DNA of 64,000 nt from an uncultured Sphingomonadales bacterium (lineage in GTDB: Bacteria; Pseudomonadota; Alphaproteobacteria; Sphingomonadales; Sphingomonadaceae), in NCBI GenBank assembly GCA_937898525.1, contig CALCBC010000089.1, forward strand, positions 5,621 through 69,620, written 5' to 3'. Made by a program: the position numbers and the translations under genes. Positions 15,980-24,664 of the stretch are shown here, in pieces. Each line of letters starts with the position of its first letter. Positions within the stretch are counted from its first letter, which is position 1. The notes beneath the pieces were generated by a model that did not search any database, was not told the origin of the DNA, and saw only the letters and a program-made list of their open reading frames with translations.

Positions 15980-16696
15980 ATGAGCACGACGGTTCCCCTC
16001 GACAACGTGGAGCATGCCGCCCTCCGGCTGCGCCGCGGCCGCGGAGCCCGGTTCGGGGACGACGTGAACCAGGTCGCCGTGTTCGCCAGCGAGTTCGCGC
16101 AGGTGCAACGCGAGTATCCGATCCTGTTCGCGAAAACCCCCGAAGGCGCGCTGCAGGGGATCGCGATCCTCGGATTCGAACGCGGCGAGAACCTGTTTCT
16201 CGACGGCGCGCGATGGGATGCTGCCTACATTCCCGCGCTGCTCCGCCACCGCCCCTTCACGATCGGCTCGGCAGGGGGCGAGCACGCGGTGTTCGTCGAT
16301 CTCGCCGACGCCCGGGTCGCCAGCGAGGGCGAAGAGGGCGATCCTGTATTCAAGCCGCACGGCGGTAACGCGCCCGCGCTCGAGGCCGGCCTCGATGCGC
16401 TGCGAGTACTGCAGGCGGGCGCTGCCGCCGCGCCGACGCTGTCGTCGCTGTTCGAGGAGCTCGGGCTGGTCGAACCGGTCCGTCTGCAGGTGCAGTTGAG
16501 CGAACACGCCGGAGTGGATTTCGACGGCTACATGGCGGTGACCTCGGAGAAGATCGCCGCGCTCGACGGCGCCGCACTCGCGCGGCTCAACTCGGCCGGG
16601 CTGCTCGAGGCCGCGGTCTTCGCAGCCGCATCGCTCGGGACCATGCCGCGGCTCGTCGCCCGCAAGCAGCGCAAAATGGCCGCGGCGGTCGCCTGA
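15980..16696 (+). CDS. SapC family protein
   Basis: A 238-aa protein of the SapC family, named from early S-layer work but of unproven function; it recurs behind TonB receptors in Caulobacterales, Sphingomonadales and Xanthomonadales. The core FASEFAQVQREYPILF and GFERGENLFLDG are characteristic. No signal peptide is seen, so it is probably cytosolic. ATG 15980 is chosen because the conserved part (STTVPLDNVEHAALRL) begins there; the open frame extends 19 codons upstream into the terminator stem. The cupin gene starts 1 nt after its stop. Confidence 0.88.
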   Translation: MSTTVPLDNVEHAALRLRRGRGARFGDDVNQVAVFASEFAQVQREYPILFAKTPEGALQGIAILGFERGENLFLDGARWDAAYIPALLRHRPFTIGSAGGEHAVFVDLADARVASEGEEGDPVFKPHGGNAPALEAGLDALRVLQAGAAAAPTLSSLFEELGLVEPVRLQVQLSEHAGVDFDGYMAVTSEKIAALDGAALARLNSAGLLEAAVFAAASLGTMPRLVARKQRKMAAAVA

Positions 16697-16697
16697 G

Positions 16698-17744
16698 ATG
16701 ACCGCCGCACCCCGCGCCGCACGGACCGTCGAGACCCGCGAGGAGCCGCTCCCGCACGGCGTCGGCTGGGAGGAGGTCGTCGCTGCCGACCGCCCGATCC
16801 TGTTCAAGGGCGCCGCGGCCGACTGGCCGCTCGTCAGGGCGGGACTGTCATCGGCCGACGAGGCGGCGGCGCTGCTGGCCGCCGGATGGTCGGGTCGACC
16901 GGTGGTGGTCTATCGCGGCGAGCCCGAGATCGGCGGGCGCTTCGCCTACACGCCGGCCTTTGACGGCTTCAATTTCGCCGCCTCGCGCGAGCCGCTCGAT
17001 GCGGTGCTGGGCGAGATTCTGGCGCTGCGCGACGATCCGGAGCCACCGGCGATCTACGTCGGTTCGACCGACCTCGGGCTCTACTTCCCCCGACTCGGCG
17101 AAGCGGTGCCGTTCGACCCCGCGGCGATCCATCCGATGCTCGCCGAACATCCCGGGCTGGCCTCGGTCTGGCTCGGCAACCGGACGACGGCGAGTTGCCA
17201 CTACGACGACACGCACAACATCGCGGTCTGCGCGGTCGGGCGACGGCGGTTCACGCTGTTCCCCCCCGAGCAGGTCGCCAACCTCTATCCGGGTCCGCTC
17301 GAGCCCACGCCTGGCGGGCAGGTGATCTCGATGGTCGACTTCAGGCAGCCGGACCTTCAGCGGCACCCGCGCTTCGCGCGCGCGCTCGAGGCCGCGCAAG
17401 TGGCCGAGATGGAGCCCGGCGACGTGCTCGCCTACCCGGCGATGTGGTGGCACCACGTCGAGGCGCTCGAGGCGTTCAACGTGCTGGTCAACTTCTGGTG
17501 GAACGCGGTCCCCGGCTACGTCGACAGCCCGCAGGGCACGCTGCTGCACGCGCTGCTGGCGCTGCGCGACCGACCGGCAGGCGAAAAGGCGGCCTGGCGC
17601 GCGCTGTTCGATTATTACGTGTTCGGCGACCCCGAGACCCCCCGCGCGCACCTGCCAGAGCAGGTCCATGGCGCGCTCGCGTCGCTCGACGAGGTACTCG
17701 CCCGGCGCTTGCGTGCACAGGTCACCAGGAGGCTCCAGCGGTGA
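16698..17744 (+). CDS. Cupin-8 / JmjC-like 2-oxoglutarate and Fe(II) oxygenase-like protein
   Basis: A 348-aa protein of the cupin-8 family, related to protein hydroxylases such as FIH. The iron triad is visible: H168 and D170 in CHYDDTHN and a histidine in YPAMWWHHVE (H252 or H253). The strand GRRRFTLFPPEQ with its arginine fits the co-substrate side. A protein or small-molecule hydroxylation role is possible; the target is unknown. It lies 1 nt after sapC and overlaps the halogenase start by 4 nt, so the three products are made together. Confidence 0.87.
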   Translation: MTAAPRAARTVETREEPLPHGVGWEEVVAADRPILFKGAAADWPLVRAGLSSADEAAALLAAGWSGRPVVVYRGEPEIGGRFAYTPAFDGFNFAASREPLDAVLGEILALRDDPEPPAIYVGSTDLGLYFPRLGEAVPFDPAAIHPMLAEHPGLASVWLGNRTTASCHYDDTHNIAVCAVGRRRFTLFPPEQVANLYPGPLEPTPGGQVISMVDFRQPDLQRHPRFARALEAAQVAEMEPGDVLAYPAMWWHHVEALEAFNVLVNFWWNAVPGYVDSPQGTLLHALLALRDRPAGEKAAWRALFDYYVFGDPETPRAHLPEQVHGALASLDEVLARRLRAQVTRRLQR

Positions 17745-19240
17745 GCGGCCCGCAACCCACCCGCGTGGTCGTTGCCGGCGGCGGCACGGCCGGGTGGATC
17801 ACCGCCGTTGCGCTGGCGCGGCAGCTCGGTCGGCTCGTGCAGGTGACGCTGGTCGAATCCGAAGAGATCGGCACGATCGGCGTGGGCGAGTCGACCATTC
17901 CGACCGCGCGGGCCTTCCACGAACTGCTCAAGATCGACCAGCAGGCGTTCATGCGAGCGAGCCAGGCGAGCTTCAAGCTCGGAATCTCGTTCGAGAACTG
18001 GGCCCGGCCGGGCGACCGCTACCTGCACACCTTCGGCAGTTCGCCGCTTCGCACCTGGGTCGCCGAGTTCCAGCACTTCTGGCTGGAGGCGAACGCGCGC
18101 GGCGAAGCGGAACCGATTGGCGCCTACTACCCCGAGCACGAGGCCGCGCGCGAGCACCGCTTCATGCTCGAAGGCGAGCTGCCGCTCAACTACGCCTACC
18201 ACCTCGACGCTGGCCTCTATGCGCGCTTCCTGCGGCAGATCGCAGAGACCGACGGAGCCACCCGCCGCGAAGGCAAGATCGCCGAGGTGGAGCTCGACGG
18301 GGAAACCGGCAACGTCGCTGCGCTGCTGATGGAAGACGGCGGCAGGGTCGAGGGCGACCTGTTCGTCGACTGCACGGGCTTCCGCGCTCTGCTGATCGAG
18401 CGCACGCTCGAGGCCGGCTTCGAGGACTGGACCCACTGGCTGCCGACCAACGCCGCCTGGGCCGTGCCGAGCGCCTCGGTCGGCGACGCACATCCCTACA
18501 CCCGCGCGATCGCCCACCCGGGCGGCTGGCGCTGGCGCATTCCGCTGCAGCACCGGATGGGCAACGGGCTGGTGTTCTCGACCGAATACACCGACCCCGA
18601 GGAGGCGCTCGACGAGTTCCTCGGCGCGGTCGAGGGCGAACTGCTGCGCGACCCGTTCCTCGTCCGTTTCCGCACGGGCCGGCGCAAGGCGGCGTGGGTG
18701 CGCAACTGCGTCGCGATCGGGCTGTCATCGGGCTTCGTCGAGCCGCTGGAATCGACCGCCATCCACCTGATCCAGAGCGCGGTCACGCGGCTGATCCAGC
18801 TGTTCCCGTTCGGCTCCGACTGCGCAGCGCAGCGCGAGCGATACAATGCGCTGGCGCGGGACGAGATCGAGCAGGTCCGCGATTTCGTGGTCATGCACTA
18901 CCATCTGACCGAGCGCGACGACACCGAGTTCTGGCGGTACATGCGGACGATGTCCGTCCCCGACACGCTGCGCGAACGAATCGCCTGCTTTGCCGAAAGC
19001 GCGCAGGCCTGGCAGGGCTCGAACGAGGTGTTTCGCGTCGACAGCTGGGCCCAGGTCATGCTCGGACAGCGCGTGCAGCCGGCGAGCTGGAACCGGATCG
19101 GCGCCTTGCTGAGTGAGGAGCGACTGAGGCAGGCGCTCGCCGATCTCCGCGACCAGGTCGCGCGGCGGGTGAGCGCAATGCCCAGCCACCAGGCGTTCCT
19201 CGACCGGTATTGTCCCGCAGCGGCCGGATTGGAACCGTAG
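17741..19240 (+). CDS. FAD-dependent tryptophan-halogenase-like protein
   Basis: Flavin halogenases use FADH2 and O2 to make HOCl or HOBr, passed to a lysine that halogenates an aromatic ring. The 499-aa protein shows the FAD loop VVAGGGTAGW (about 10-19), the catalytic lysine K79 in SFKLGISFENW at the same number as in PrnA and RebH, the halogenase motif WRWRIP (263-268), and GFVEPLEST (331-339), which carries the conserved glutamates. All key residues are intact. An AGGAGG site precedes GTG 17741, which overlaps the cupin stop. No separate flavin reductase gene is nearby. Substrate is unknown; a related halogenase from a Brevundimonas TonB-receptor context prefers bromide and free indole. 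Confidence 0.9.
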   Translation: MSGPQPTRVVVAGGGTAGWITAVALARQLGRLVQVTLVESEEIGTIGVGESTIPTARAFHELLKIDQQAFMRASQASFKLGISFENWARPGDRYLHTFGSSPLRTWVAEFQHFWLEANARGEAEPIGAYYPEHEAAREHRFMLEGELPLNYAYHLDAGLYARFLRQIAETDGATRREGKIAEVELDGETGNVAALLMEDGGRVEGDLFVDCTGFRALLIERTLEAGFEDWTHWLPTNAAWAVPSASVGDAHPYTRAIAHPGGWRWRIPLQHRMGNGLVFSTEYTDPEEALDEFLGAVEGELLRDPFLVRFRTGRRKAAWVRNCVAIGLSSGFVEPLESTAIHLIQSAVTRLIQLFPFGSDCAAQRERYNALARDEIEQVRDFVVMHYHLTERDDTEFWRYMRTMSVPDTLRERIACFAESAQAWQGSNEVFRVDSWAQVMLGQRVQPASWNRIGALLSEERLRQALADLRDQVARRVSAMPSHQAFLDRYCPAAAGLEP

Positions 19241-19279
19241 CGCCGCAGGGGGGAGAGGTGGAGGCCGGGTACCGGGGTG

Positions 19280-19996
19280 TCAGTCTGCGAGTGACAGGCG
19301 CAGTTTCTCCAGCGCCGCCGCCTTCAGCTGGTGGACGCGCGGAATGCTCACGCCGAGGACAGCGGCGATCTCCGAGAGATTGAGCTCCTCGACGAAATAG
19401 AGCTGGATGACGAGCTGCAGCCGTTCGGGCAGCTGGGCGATCTCCTGCGCGAGCCGCGCGCGGTCCTCGCGCTGCAACAGGCGCGTCTCGGCCGTGTCGT
19501 CGGTGTCGGCGAACTGCGACGAGCTGTCGGAATAGCATTCCTCGATCGAATCGAGCCGGACGGGCGCGCAGTCCGCACGCATCTTTTCGTACTCGGGCAG
19601 CGAGAGGCCGAGCGCGGCGGCGGTCTCGGCCGAACGCGGCGCGCGCCCGAGCCGCGCGTGGAGCTCCTGCTGGGCCTGCTCGATGCGCCGCCGTCGCTCG
19701 CGCGCGCCGCGCACTTCGGGCGAGGCGCTGCGCAACAGGTCGACCATCGCCCCGCGCACGCGCAGCTTGGCATAAGCGGCGAAGCCGTCCTCGTTGGGCC
19801 CGTCGTGCTTCTGCGCGCACTCGGTCAGCGCGAGGAGTCCGGCCTGCATCAGGTCCTCGACGTCGAACGAGGGACCCGCGCTACCCGCCAGGTGCCAGGC
19901 CATCTTGCGCACCATCGGGACGAAGCGCGTCACCCGTCCGGCGACGTCGCCGCGGTAGGCCTTCGCGGCGTGGAAATGGGTATGATCCTGAATCAT
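19280..19996 (-). CDS. fliA: Flagellar sigma factor sigma-28 (RpoD-like FliA)
   Basis: Directs RNA polymerase to late flagellar and chemotaxis promoters. The 238-aa protein has region 2 (FDVEDLMQAGLLALTECAQ), region 3 (LGRAPRSAETAAALGLSLPEYE) and region 4 with a helix-turn-helix (LNLSEIAAVLGVSIPRVHQL). ATG 19996 overlaps the flhA stop (ATGA). It is held by FlgM, encoded in the same operon at 23347. The DNA upstream reads open in this frame but encodes flhA in another frame. Confidence 0.93.
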   Translation of the reverse strand: MIQDHTHFHAAKAYRGDVAGRVTRFVPMVRKMAWHLAGSAGPSFDVEDLMQAGLLALTECAQKHDGPNEDGFAAYAKLRVRGAMVDLLRSASPEVRGARERRRRIEQAQQELHARLGRAPRSAETAAALGLSLPEYEKMRADCAPVRLDSIEECYSDSSSQFADTDDTAETRLLQREDRARLAQEIAQLPERLQLVIQLYFVEELNLSEIAAVLGVSIPRVHQLKAAALEKLRLSLAD

Positions 19997-22122
19997 GCGG
20001 CCAAGGCCTCCCTCTCGATTTCCGGTGCCGCCGCCTCGGGCGACACCGGAGCCCGCGGCGACAGCTCGCCCTCGCCGCCAACGACGGCGATCACCTCGAT
20101 CGGCTGTGCGGCCGGCAGCTCGTTGATCGAAATCACCAGGCATCCGGGCGCGCGCAGCCTGAGCAGCGCGGCCATCGGGCGCCGCGCCCGCGGCTGGACG
20201 ACCAGCACGGGGGCGGTCTCGCCGGGCCCGCGGCCGGCGACGATGGCCGCGATGCGCTCGCCGAGCGAGCGCGCAAGGTCGGGCTCGATGACGACCTGCC
20301 CGGTGGACGGATCCTGCATCCCGCCGACGACCATCTCCTCGAGCTGCGCCGCGAGCGTGATGACCGGCAACCGTTCGTCCGGACCGCAGACCTTGCCGAC
20401 GATTGTCGCGCCGAGATCGGCGCGCACGAGGTCGACGAGACGGTCGTGGTCGGTCGTCTGCTGCGCCGCCTGCGACAGGCTGGCAAGCAGCGGCAGCGGG
20501 TGGGCGAGCGAAATGCCGTCGGCGAGCAGCGAGCGCATCACCCGCGTGATCGCGGCCAGCGAAAGCGGCTGCGGCGTGATCGTTTCGACCAGTTGCGCGT
20601 GACGCTCGCGCACGGTGTCGAGCAGCTCGCGCACCTGGTCGGGGCCGAGCAACTCGTGCGGACGCGCCGAGAGCAGCTGGTTGACGTGGGTCGCGATGAC
20701 GCTCTCGACATCGACCACGAGGTAGCCCTCGGCGACGGCGAGGTCGCGCAAGCCGGGCTCGATCCACAATGCCGGGCAGCCGAAACTCGGATCGAAGGTC
20801 GCCTCGCCGGTGAGAGTGCCCGTGCTCACCGCCTCGCCGGTGTCGATCGCCAGCAACCTGTCGGCCAGGATCCGCGCCGACCCGAGCGGCGCGCCGCCGA
20901 GCAGGACCCGGTAGCGGTCGGGCGGCAGGTCGAACGAATCACGGATACGGAAACGCGGGACGACGAAACCGAAGGTCTGGCACAGCTGACGACGCAGCCC
21001 GGTGAGCCGCGCGACGAGCGGCGCCCCGCGGCGCTCGTCGGCGAGATGGACGAGCCCGTAGCCGAGCTCGAGCGTGACCAGCGACTGCTCGGAAACCTCC
21101 TCGATCGAAATGCGTGACGGGTCGGGCTTCACATCGGGTTCGGCGACCACCGCAGCGGCCTGCGCACGGCGCCCGAGCCGGTGCCAGAGCCAGAAGGCCC
21201 CGGCCGAGAGCGGCAGGAACACGCTCTGCGGCATCGCCGGGATGGCACCCATCGCGCCGAGGATGCAGCCGACGGGCAGCCAGATGCGCGGGTCCGCCAG
21301 CTGACCACCGATCTGCCCGGTGAGGTCGCGGCTGTCCGACACGCGGGTGACGATCACCGCGGCGGCGATCGACAGCAGCAGTGCGGGCACCGAGGCGACC
21401 AGCGCGTCGCCCACCGCGAGCGTTACGTAGCGTGCGCCGGCTTCGGACAGCGACAACCCGTGGCTGACGACGCCGAGCACGAGGCCCGCGATGATGTTGA
21501 CCCCGAGGATCAGCAGCGCGGCGATCGCGTCGCCCTTCACGAACTTGCTGGCGCCGTCCATCGAGCCGTAGAAGTCAGCCTCGGTGGCGACTTCGCGGCG
21601 CCGGGCCTTGGCCTCGTCGGCAGTCAGCAGCCCGGCCGCGAGGTCGGAGTCGATCGCCATCTGCTTGCCCGGCAGTGCGTCGAGGGTGAAACGGGCGGAG
21701 ACTTCCGAGACACGTCCCGCGCCCTTGGTCACCACCACCAGGTTGATGATCATCAGGATCATGAACACGAACAGGCCGACGGCGAAGTTGCCGCCGATTA
21801 GAAAAGCACCGAACGCCTCGATGACCTTGCCGGCGGCGGCCTCGCCCTCGTGCCCGTGCAGCAGCACGACGCGGGTCGAGGCGACGTTGAGCGCCAGGCG
21901 CAGCAGCGTGGCGAACAGCAGCACCGAGGGAAATGACGAGAAGTCGAGCGGCTTCTCGGAGTTCATCGCCGCCATCAGGATTGCGACCGAAAGCGCGATG
22001 TTGAGCACGAAGAACACGTCGAGCATCATCGCCGGGATCGGCACGACCATCAGAACGATGACGGTCAGGATGCCCGCCGGCAACGCCAGCGAAGGCGAGA
22101 GGATGGCGCGGAGATTGTTCAC
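19993..22122 (-). CDS. flhA: Flagellar export gate protein FlhA
   Basis: Inner-membrane part of the flagellar type III export gate; its ring-forming cytoplasmic domain docks FliI, chaperones and substrates. The 709-aa protein has about eight membrane helices in the first 310 residues, the conserved cytoplasmic loop (RFTLDALPGKQMAIDSDLAAG) between helices 4 and 5, and a C-terminal cytoplasmic domain. Start is GTG 22122, overlapping the transglycosylase stop (GTGA). Length is normal. Confidence 0.97.
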   Translation of the reverse strand: MNNLRAILSPSLALPAGILTVIVLMVVPIPAMMLDVFFVLNIALSVAILMAAMNSEKPLDFSSFPSVLLFATLLRLALNVASTRVVLLHGHEGEAAAGKVIEAFGAFLIGGNFAVGLFVFMILMIINLVVVTKGAGRVSEVSARFTLDALPGKQMAIDSDLAAGLLTADEAKARRREVATEADFYGSMDGASKFVKGDAIAALLILGVNIIAGLVLGVVSHGLSLSEAGARYVTLAVGDALVASVPALLLSIAAAVIVTRVSDSRDLTGQIGGQLADPRIWLPVGCILGAMGAIPAMPQSVFLPLSAGAFWLWHRLGRRAQAAAVVAEPDVKPDPSRISIEEVSEQSLVTLELGYGLVHLADERRGAPLVARLTGLRRQLCQTFGFVVPRFRIRDSFDLPPDRYRVLLGGAPLGSARILADRLLAIDTGEAVSTGTLTGEATFDPSFGCPALWIEPGLRDLAVAEGYLVVDVESVIATHVNQLLSARPHELLGPDQVRELLDTVRERHAQLVETITPQPLSLAAITRVMRSLLADGISLAHPLPLLASLSQAAQQTTDHDRLVDLVRADLGATIVGKVCGPDERLPVITLAAQLEEMVVGGMQDPSTGQVVIEPDLARSLGERIAAIVAGRGPGETAPVLVVQPRARRPMAALLRLRAPGCLVISINELPAAQPIEVIAVVGGEGELSPRAPVSPEAAAPEIEREALAA

Positions 22123-22955
22123 AGCTCGAATGCCTTCAACGCGGCATAGGCCTTGCCCACGCGCTCACCGGCCTTGCCGGGGAGCTGATCTGGCGGGCCG
22201 AAGGCGGCCTGGAGCGTTTCGGCCATCGAGGGCCTGCGCGCCGTCGCGGCTTCGCGCGGCGAGCCGAGCGAGGATTGCGGGCGCTCGGCCCAGAACGACG
22301 AGGACGGCGCCGAGTAGGGCATGCCGGGTGCGGCACCGCCTTGCATCGCTGCGGCAACCTTGCCGCGCATGAGGTCCATCACCTCGGCAACCGACCGCGC
22401 ACGGCCGTTGTCGTAGAAGATCGCCCGATTAGCCGCGGCAGCCTGCGGAAGCAGTGCGGCGGCCACCTGCGACGGTTCGGAAGCGAGCGCCGAGAGGAAC
22501 GTGCGCGCCCCTCCGGCGCCCAGGAAATGAGCGAGGTAAAGCTCGGTCGCGTCGGGCTCGCGACCCAGCGCCCCGCGCAGCTCCGCCGCGTTGTCGAGCG
22601 CGAGCTCGGCGGCCATCAGCGCGGCAGTATCGGGATCGTGCCGCAGCGCCATGACCTGCGAGCGCAGCAGAGGATCGTCGACTTGCGCGCGCCCTCCGCG
22701 GCGCGAGATCGCCTCGTCGGCCCAGTAGAGCCCGTGGCGCGCGCCGTGGCGGTCGAGCGTCTCGAGCCAGGTAGCGGTGGTGAACTGGTACAGGCCGGCG
22801 GCGCTCGAGGTCGCCGCGCGCGCGCCAGGATCGAGCGCGGACTCGAGCCGCGCCTGGGCGAGCAAGTAGTCGAAGTTGACGCCGGTCGCGGCGGACGCGC
22901 GCGCGATCGCCGCGTGCACCCCGCTGTGCTGCTGGACGGAACTGACTTCGGGCAC
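22119..22955 (-). CDS. SLT-type lytic transglycosylase of the flagellar operon
   Basis: Cuts peptidoglycan glycan strands, presumably to let the rod through the wall. The 278-aa protein has an SLT domain at about 14-170 with catalytic E38 in LAQARLESALDP and the following SSAAGLYQFTTATW. The rest is low-complexity and probably disordered, ending in a helix. No signal peptide is visible from the GTG start, and an in-frame stop 11 codons upstream prevents an extension. Rhodobacter SltF is a comparable flagellar transglycosylase encoded apart from a rod-only FlgJ, as here (flgJ at 30675). Confidence 0.85.
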   Translation of the reverse strand: MPEVSSVQQHSGVHAAIARASAATGVNFDYLLAQARLESALDPGARAATSSAAGLYQFTTATWLETLDRHGARHGLYWADEAISRRGGRAQVDDPLLRSQVMALRHDPDTAALMAAELALDNAAELRGALGREPDATELYLAHFLGAGGARTFLSALASEPSQVAAALLPQAAAANRAIFYDNGRARSVAEVMDLMRGKVAAAMQGGAAPGMPYSAPSSSFWAERPQSSLGSPREAATARRPSMAETLQAAFGPPDQLPGKAGERVGKAYAALKAFEL

Positions 22956-23014
22956 TGCCTTCCCCCGATGGAACTCTCGGGGGCGGGCTCAGCAACAACC
23001 GTGCCAGTTGCGGA

Positions 23015-23350
23015 TCAGCGGGTGGCGCCACCCACGGCAGACGAGCGTTCGGCCTGGTAGACGGGGACGCCGCCAGTCAGTGCCGTCAGGCGGGCCTGGA
23101 CGTTGGCAGCGATCAGGTTGCGCATTCGGCGATTGACCTCGTTGAGGCGTTTGACGGCCTCGAGGAGAGCGCGGGATTCCTCGTCCAGCTCGGCGCCGCG
23201 GCCCTCGATGGCACTGCACAGGTTCTGCTTGCCCTCGGCGCAGGTGACGATCCGCTCGAGGTCGAGGGCGGCAAGCGCCTGCCGCTCGCCTTCGAGCAAG
23301 GCAAGCATTTGCCGGAGGTTCTCGCGCAGTGGTGACGGGGCGGTGGTCAT
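23015..23350 (-). CDS. flgN: Flagellar chaperone FlgN
   Basis: Chaperone for the hook-filament junction proteins FlgK and FlgL before export. The 111-aa protein is nearly all helical, with the leucine-rich LRQMLALLEGERQALAALDL at the N-terminus and VKRLNEVNRRMRNLIAANV in the C-terminal half. Its ATG overlaps the flgM stop. The call rests on size, helix pattern and position; sequence conservation in this family is low. Confidence 0.8.
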   Translation of the reverse strand: MTTAPSPLRENLRQMLALLEGERQALAALDLERIVTCAEGKQNLCSAIEGRGAELDEESRALLEAVKRLNEVNRRMRNLIAANVQARLTALTGGVPVYQAERSSAVGGATR

Positions 23351-23625
23351 TTGGTCCTCAGCAGCAAGCCGGCCGCAATGATCGCGTCGGCGATGCGCGT
23401 CGGGATAACCGGGTAACGGCCCTGCTCGATCGCGCGGCGGATCTCCGCCACGCGGTCGGCGTCGACCGGCGCGAGATCGCCGGCGGAATGGGGCGACAGC
23501 GCGGCGCTGGCGGACGCGTCGGCGTCGTCCGCCCGCACGCGTCGCACGCGTTCCACGCCTGTCACAGGCGTCGCCACGCCTCTCGGGGCGACCCCGTTCG
23601 GTCCGGAAATATCGATGGGCTTCAT
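23347..23625 (-). CDS. flgM: Anti-sigma-28 factor FlgM
   Basis: Binds FliA until the hook-basal body is complete and FlgM is exported. The 92-aa protein starts MKPIDISG and has the family C-terminus VDADRVAEIRRAIEQGRYPV followed by a helix rich in Ile/Ala/Leu. The N-terminal half is disordered-like, as usual. An 80-nt gap separates it from flgA, and no clear promoter is seen in it. Confidence 0.9.
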   Translation of the reverse strand: MKPIDISGPNGVAPRGVATPVTGVERVRRVRADDADASASAALSPHSAGDLAPVDADRVAEIRRAIEQGRYPVIPTRIADAIIAAGLLLRTK

Positions 23626-23705
23626 CGTTGCCGCTCCGTGTTCAGACGTCCCCAGAACGGCAGCTGGGCGGCGGGATTAAGGCCGGCCGGGCAGATCTTG
23701 CCGGA

Positions 23706-24203
23706 TTACGGCAATTCCATGCCGACGAGACCCGGCCGCAGCACTTGCGCACGGAGGGGATCGCCGCGCCTGTCGGCCGGCCTGACCCTGATCCATTCGC
23801 CAACGGCCCCGGCCTCGAGCGCCTCGCCCTGTCGCGACAGGGTGAAGCCGGCTCCGCGCACCGTGATCGTCACGGTTTCCCCGCGACTGACGACGTCGGG
23901 TCCGGCCTGCTGGCCACGGGTTGCGGTCAGTGGCACGAAGAGCCGCCAGCCACCGGGCTCGGGGCAGCGGACGAGCACGGTGTCACGCGCGCTGCCGTAC
24001 CATTCGAGCGCGAGCTCGGCCGGGCATTGCGCGAGGCGCAGGCGACGGTCAACCGGCGTGCGGGCACCGCCGGGGGCACCGATCTCGGCGCCCGTGAACC
24101 GGGCAACGGCCCGATCGATCGCTGCCGGATCGGCAAACCCGGCCGCCGAAACGGGCACGGCTGCAGCGCAGAGCGCGGCGGCAATGACATACTTGGCACG
24201 CAT
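23706..24203 (-). CDS. flgA: P-ring assembly chaperone FlgA
   Basis: Periplasmic chaperone that helps FlgI form the P ring. ATG 24203 is chosen: it has GAGGA upstream and begins a normal Sec signal (MRAKYVIAAALCAAAVPVSA). The open frame extends 13 codons further but without a signal-like start. The 165-aa product has the SAF-type beta-clip C-terminal domain (SRGETVTITVRGAGFTLS, then PLRAQVL). The middle part is short. Confidence 0.9.
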   Translation of the reverse strand: MRAKYVIAAALCAAAVPVSAAGFADPAAIDRAVARFTGAEIGAPGGARTPVDRRLRLAQCPAELALEWYGSARDTVLVRCPEPGGWRLFVPLTATRGQQAGPDVVSRGETVTITVRGAGFTLSRQGEALEAGAVGEWIRVRPADRRGDPLRAQVLRPGLVGMELP

Positions 24204-24238
24204 CGAAATGTCCTCGTGAGGCATCGTTACGGCCACAC

Positions 24239-24664
24239 TCAATGCACGGATCGTGCCACCGCCAGGTCTGGACGATCGAAGGCCAGCGTTGCCAGCACGT
24301 CCTCGCCTTCGCCCGGCTCGAGAACGATGCGCGCCGCGACCCCGGCCCCGCGCGCCTCTTCGGCCAGTGCCAGCGCCCGTTCAGCGGTGCGGGCCGCGTC
24401 ACCCGCGCGATAGCGGGCGACGATCGTCAGGTATTGCCGCGAATCGGGCGCCTGCTCTGCCAGCCATTGGCCGAGCGGCGGTACCCCGTCGCCCGCGCGG
24501 TAGACAGCCAGCGGTTCCCCGCTAGCCGGCGGGGCGGCCGTCTCGGCGGACGCCTTCTCGGCCGGCGACGGCTGCCCGTCGATGGCTGCGGCGGTAACGA
24601 TGAACAGGATCAGCGCGAGGTCGGCGATCGTGGTCTGCCATCCGGCAGGGAGCCGCGCGATCAT
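24239..24664 (-). CDS. ExbD/MotB-like single-span protein with shortened C-terminus
   Basis: A 141-aa protein with one N-terminal membrane helix, TTIADLALILFIVTAAAID, carrying a lone Asp (D15). An Asp at this place in ExbD (D25) and MotB (D32) is the ion-binding residue. After a Pro/Ala linker, the C-terminal 60 residues (QYLTIVARYRAGD, then ERALALAEEARGAGVAARI, then EPGEGED) look like the second half of an OmpA/MotB peptidoglycan-binding domain lacking the first half. Its ATG overlaps the stop of the MotA/ExbB-like gene, so the two form a stator-like pair separate from motAB at 33255-34950. Not a known named gene to me. Confidence 0.7.
   Translation of the reverse strand: MIARLPAGWQTTIADLALILFIVTAAAIDGQPSPAEKASAETAAPPASGEPLAVYRAGDGVPPLGQWLAEQAPDSRQYLTIVARYRAGDAARTAERALALAEEARGAGVAARIVLEPGEGEDVLATLAFDRPDLAVARSVH

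Noticed and set aside
12808..16005. A 1065-codon open frame on the minus strand across the TonB receptor gene
   Set aside because: It is antisense to a well-conserved receptor, is Arg/Val/Asp-rich as expected of a reverse frame in high-GC DNA, and has no ribosome site or domain.
19241..19279. A terminator between the convergent halogenase and fliA genes
   Set aside because: The 39-nt gap has no stem with a U-tract on either strand.
20000..20767. In-frame extension upstream of fliA
   Set aside because: The extension lies within the flhA coding sequence and is Arg/Ala-rich; ATG 19996 overlapping the flhA stop is the sensible start.
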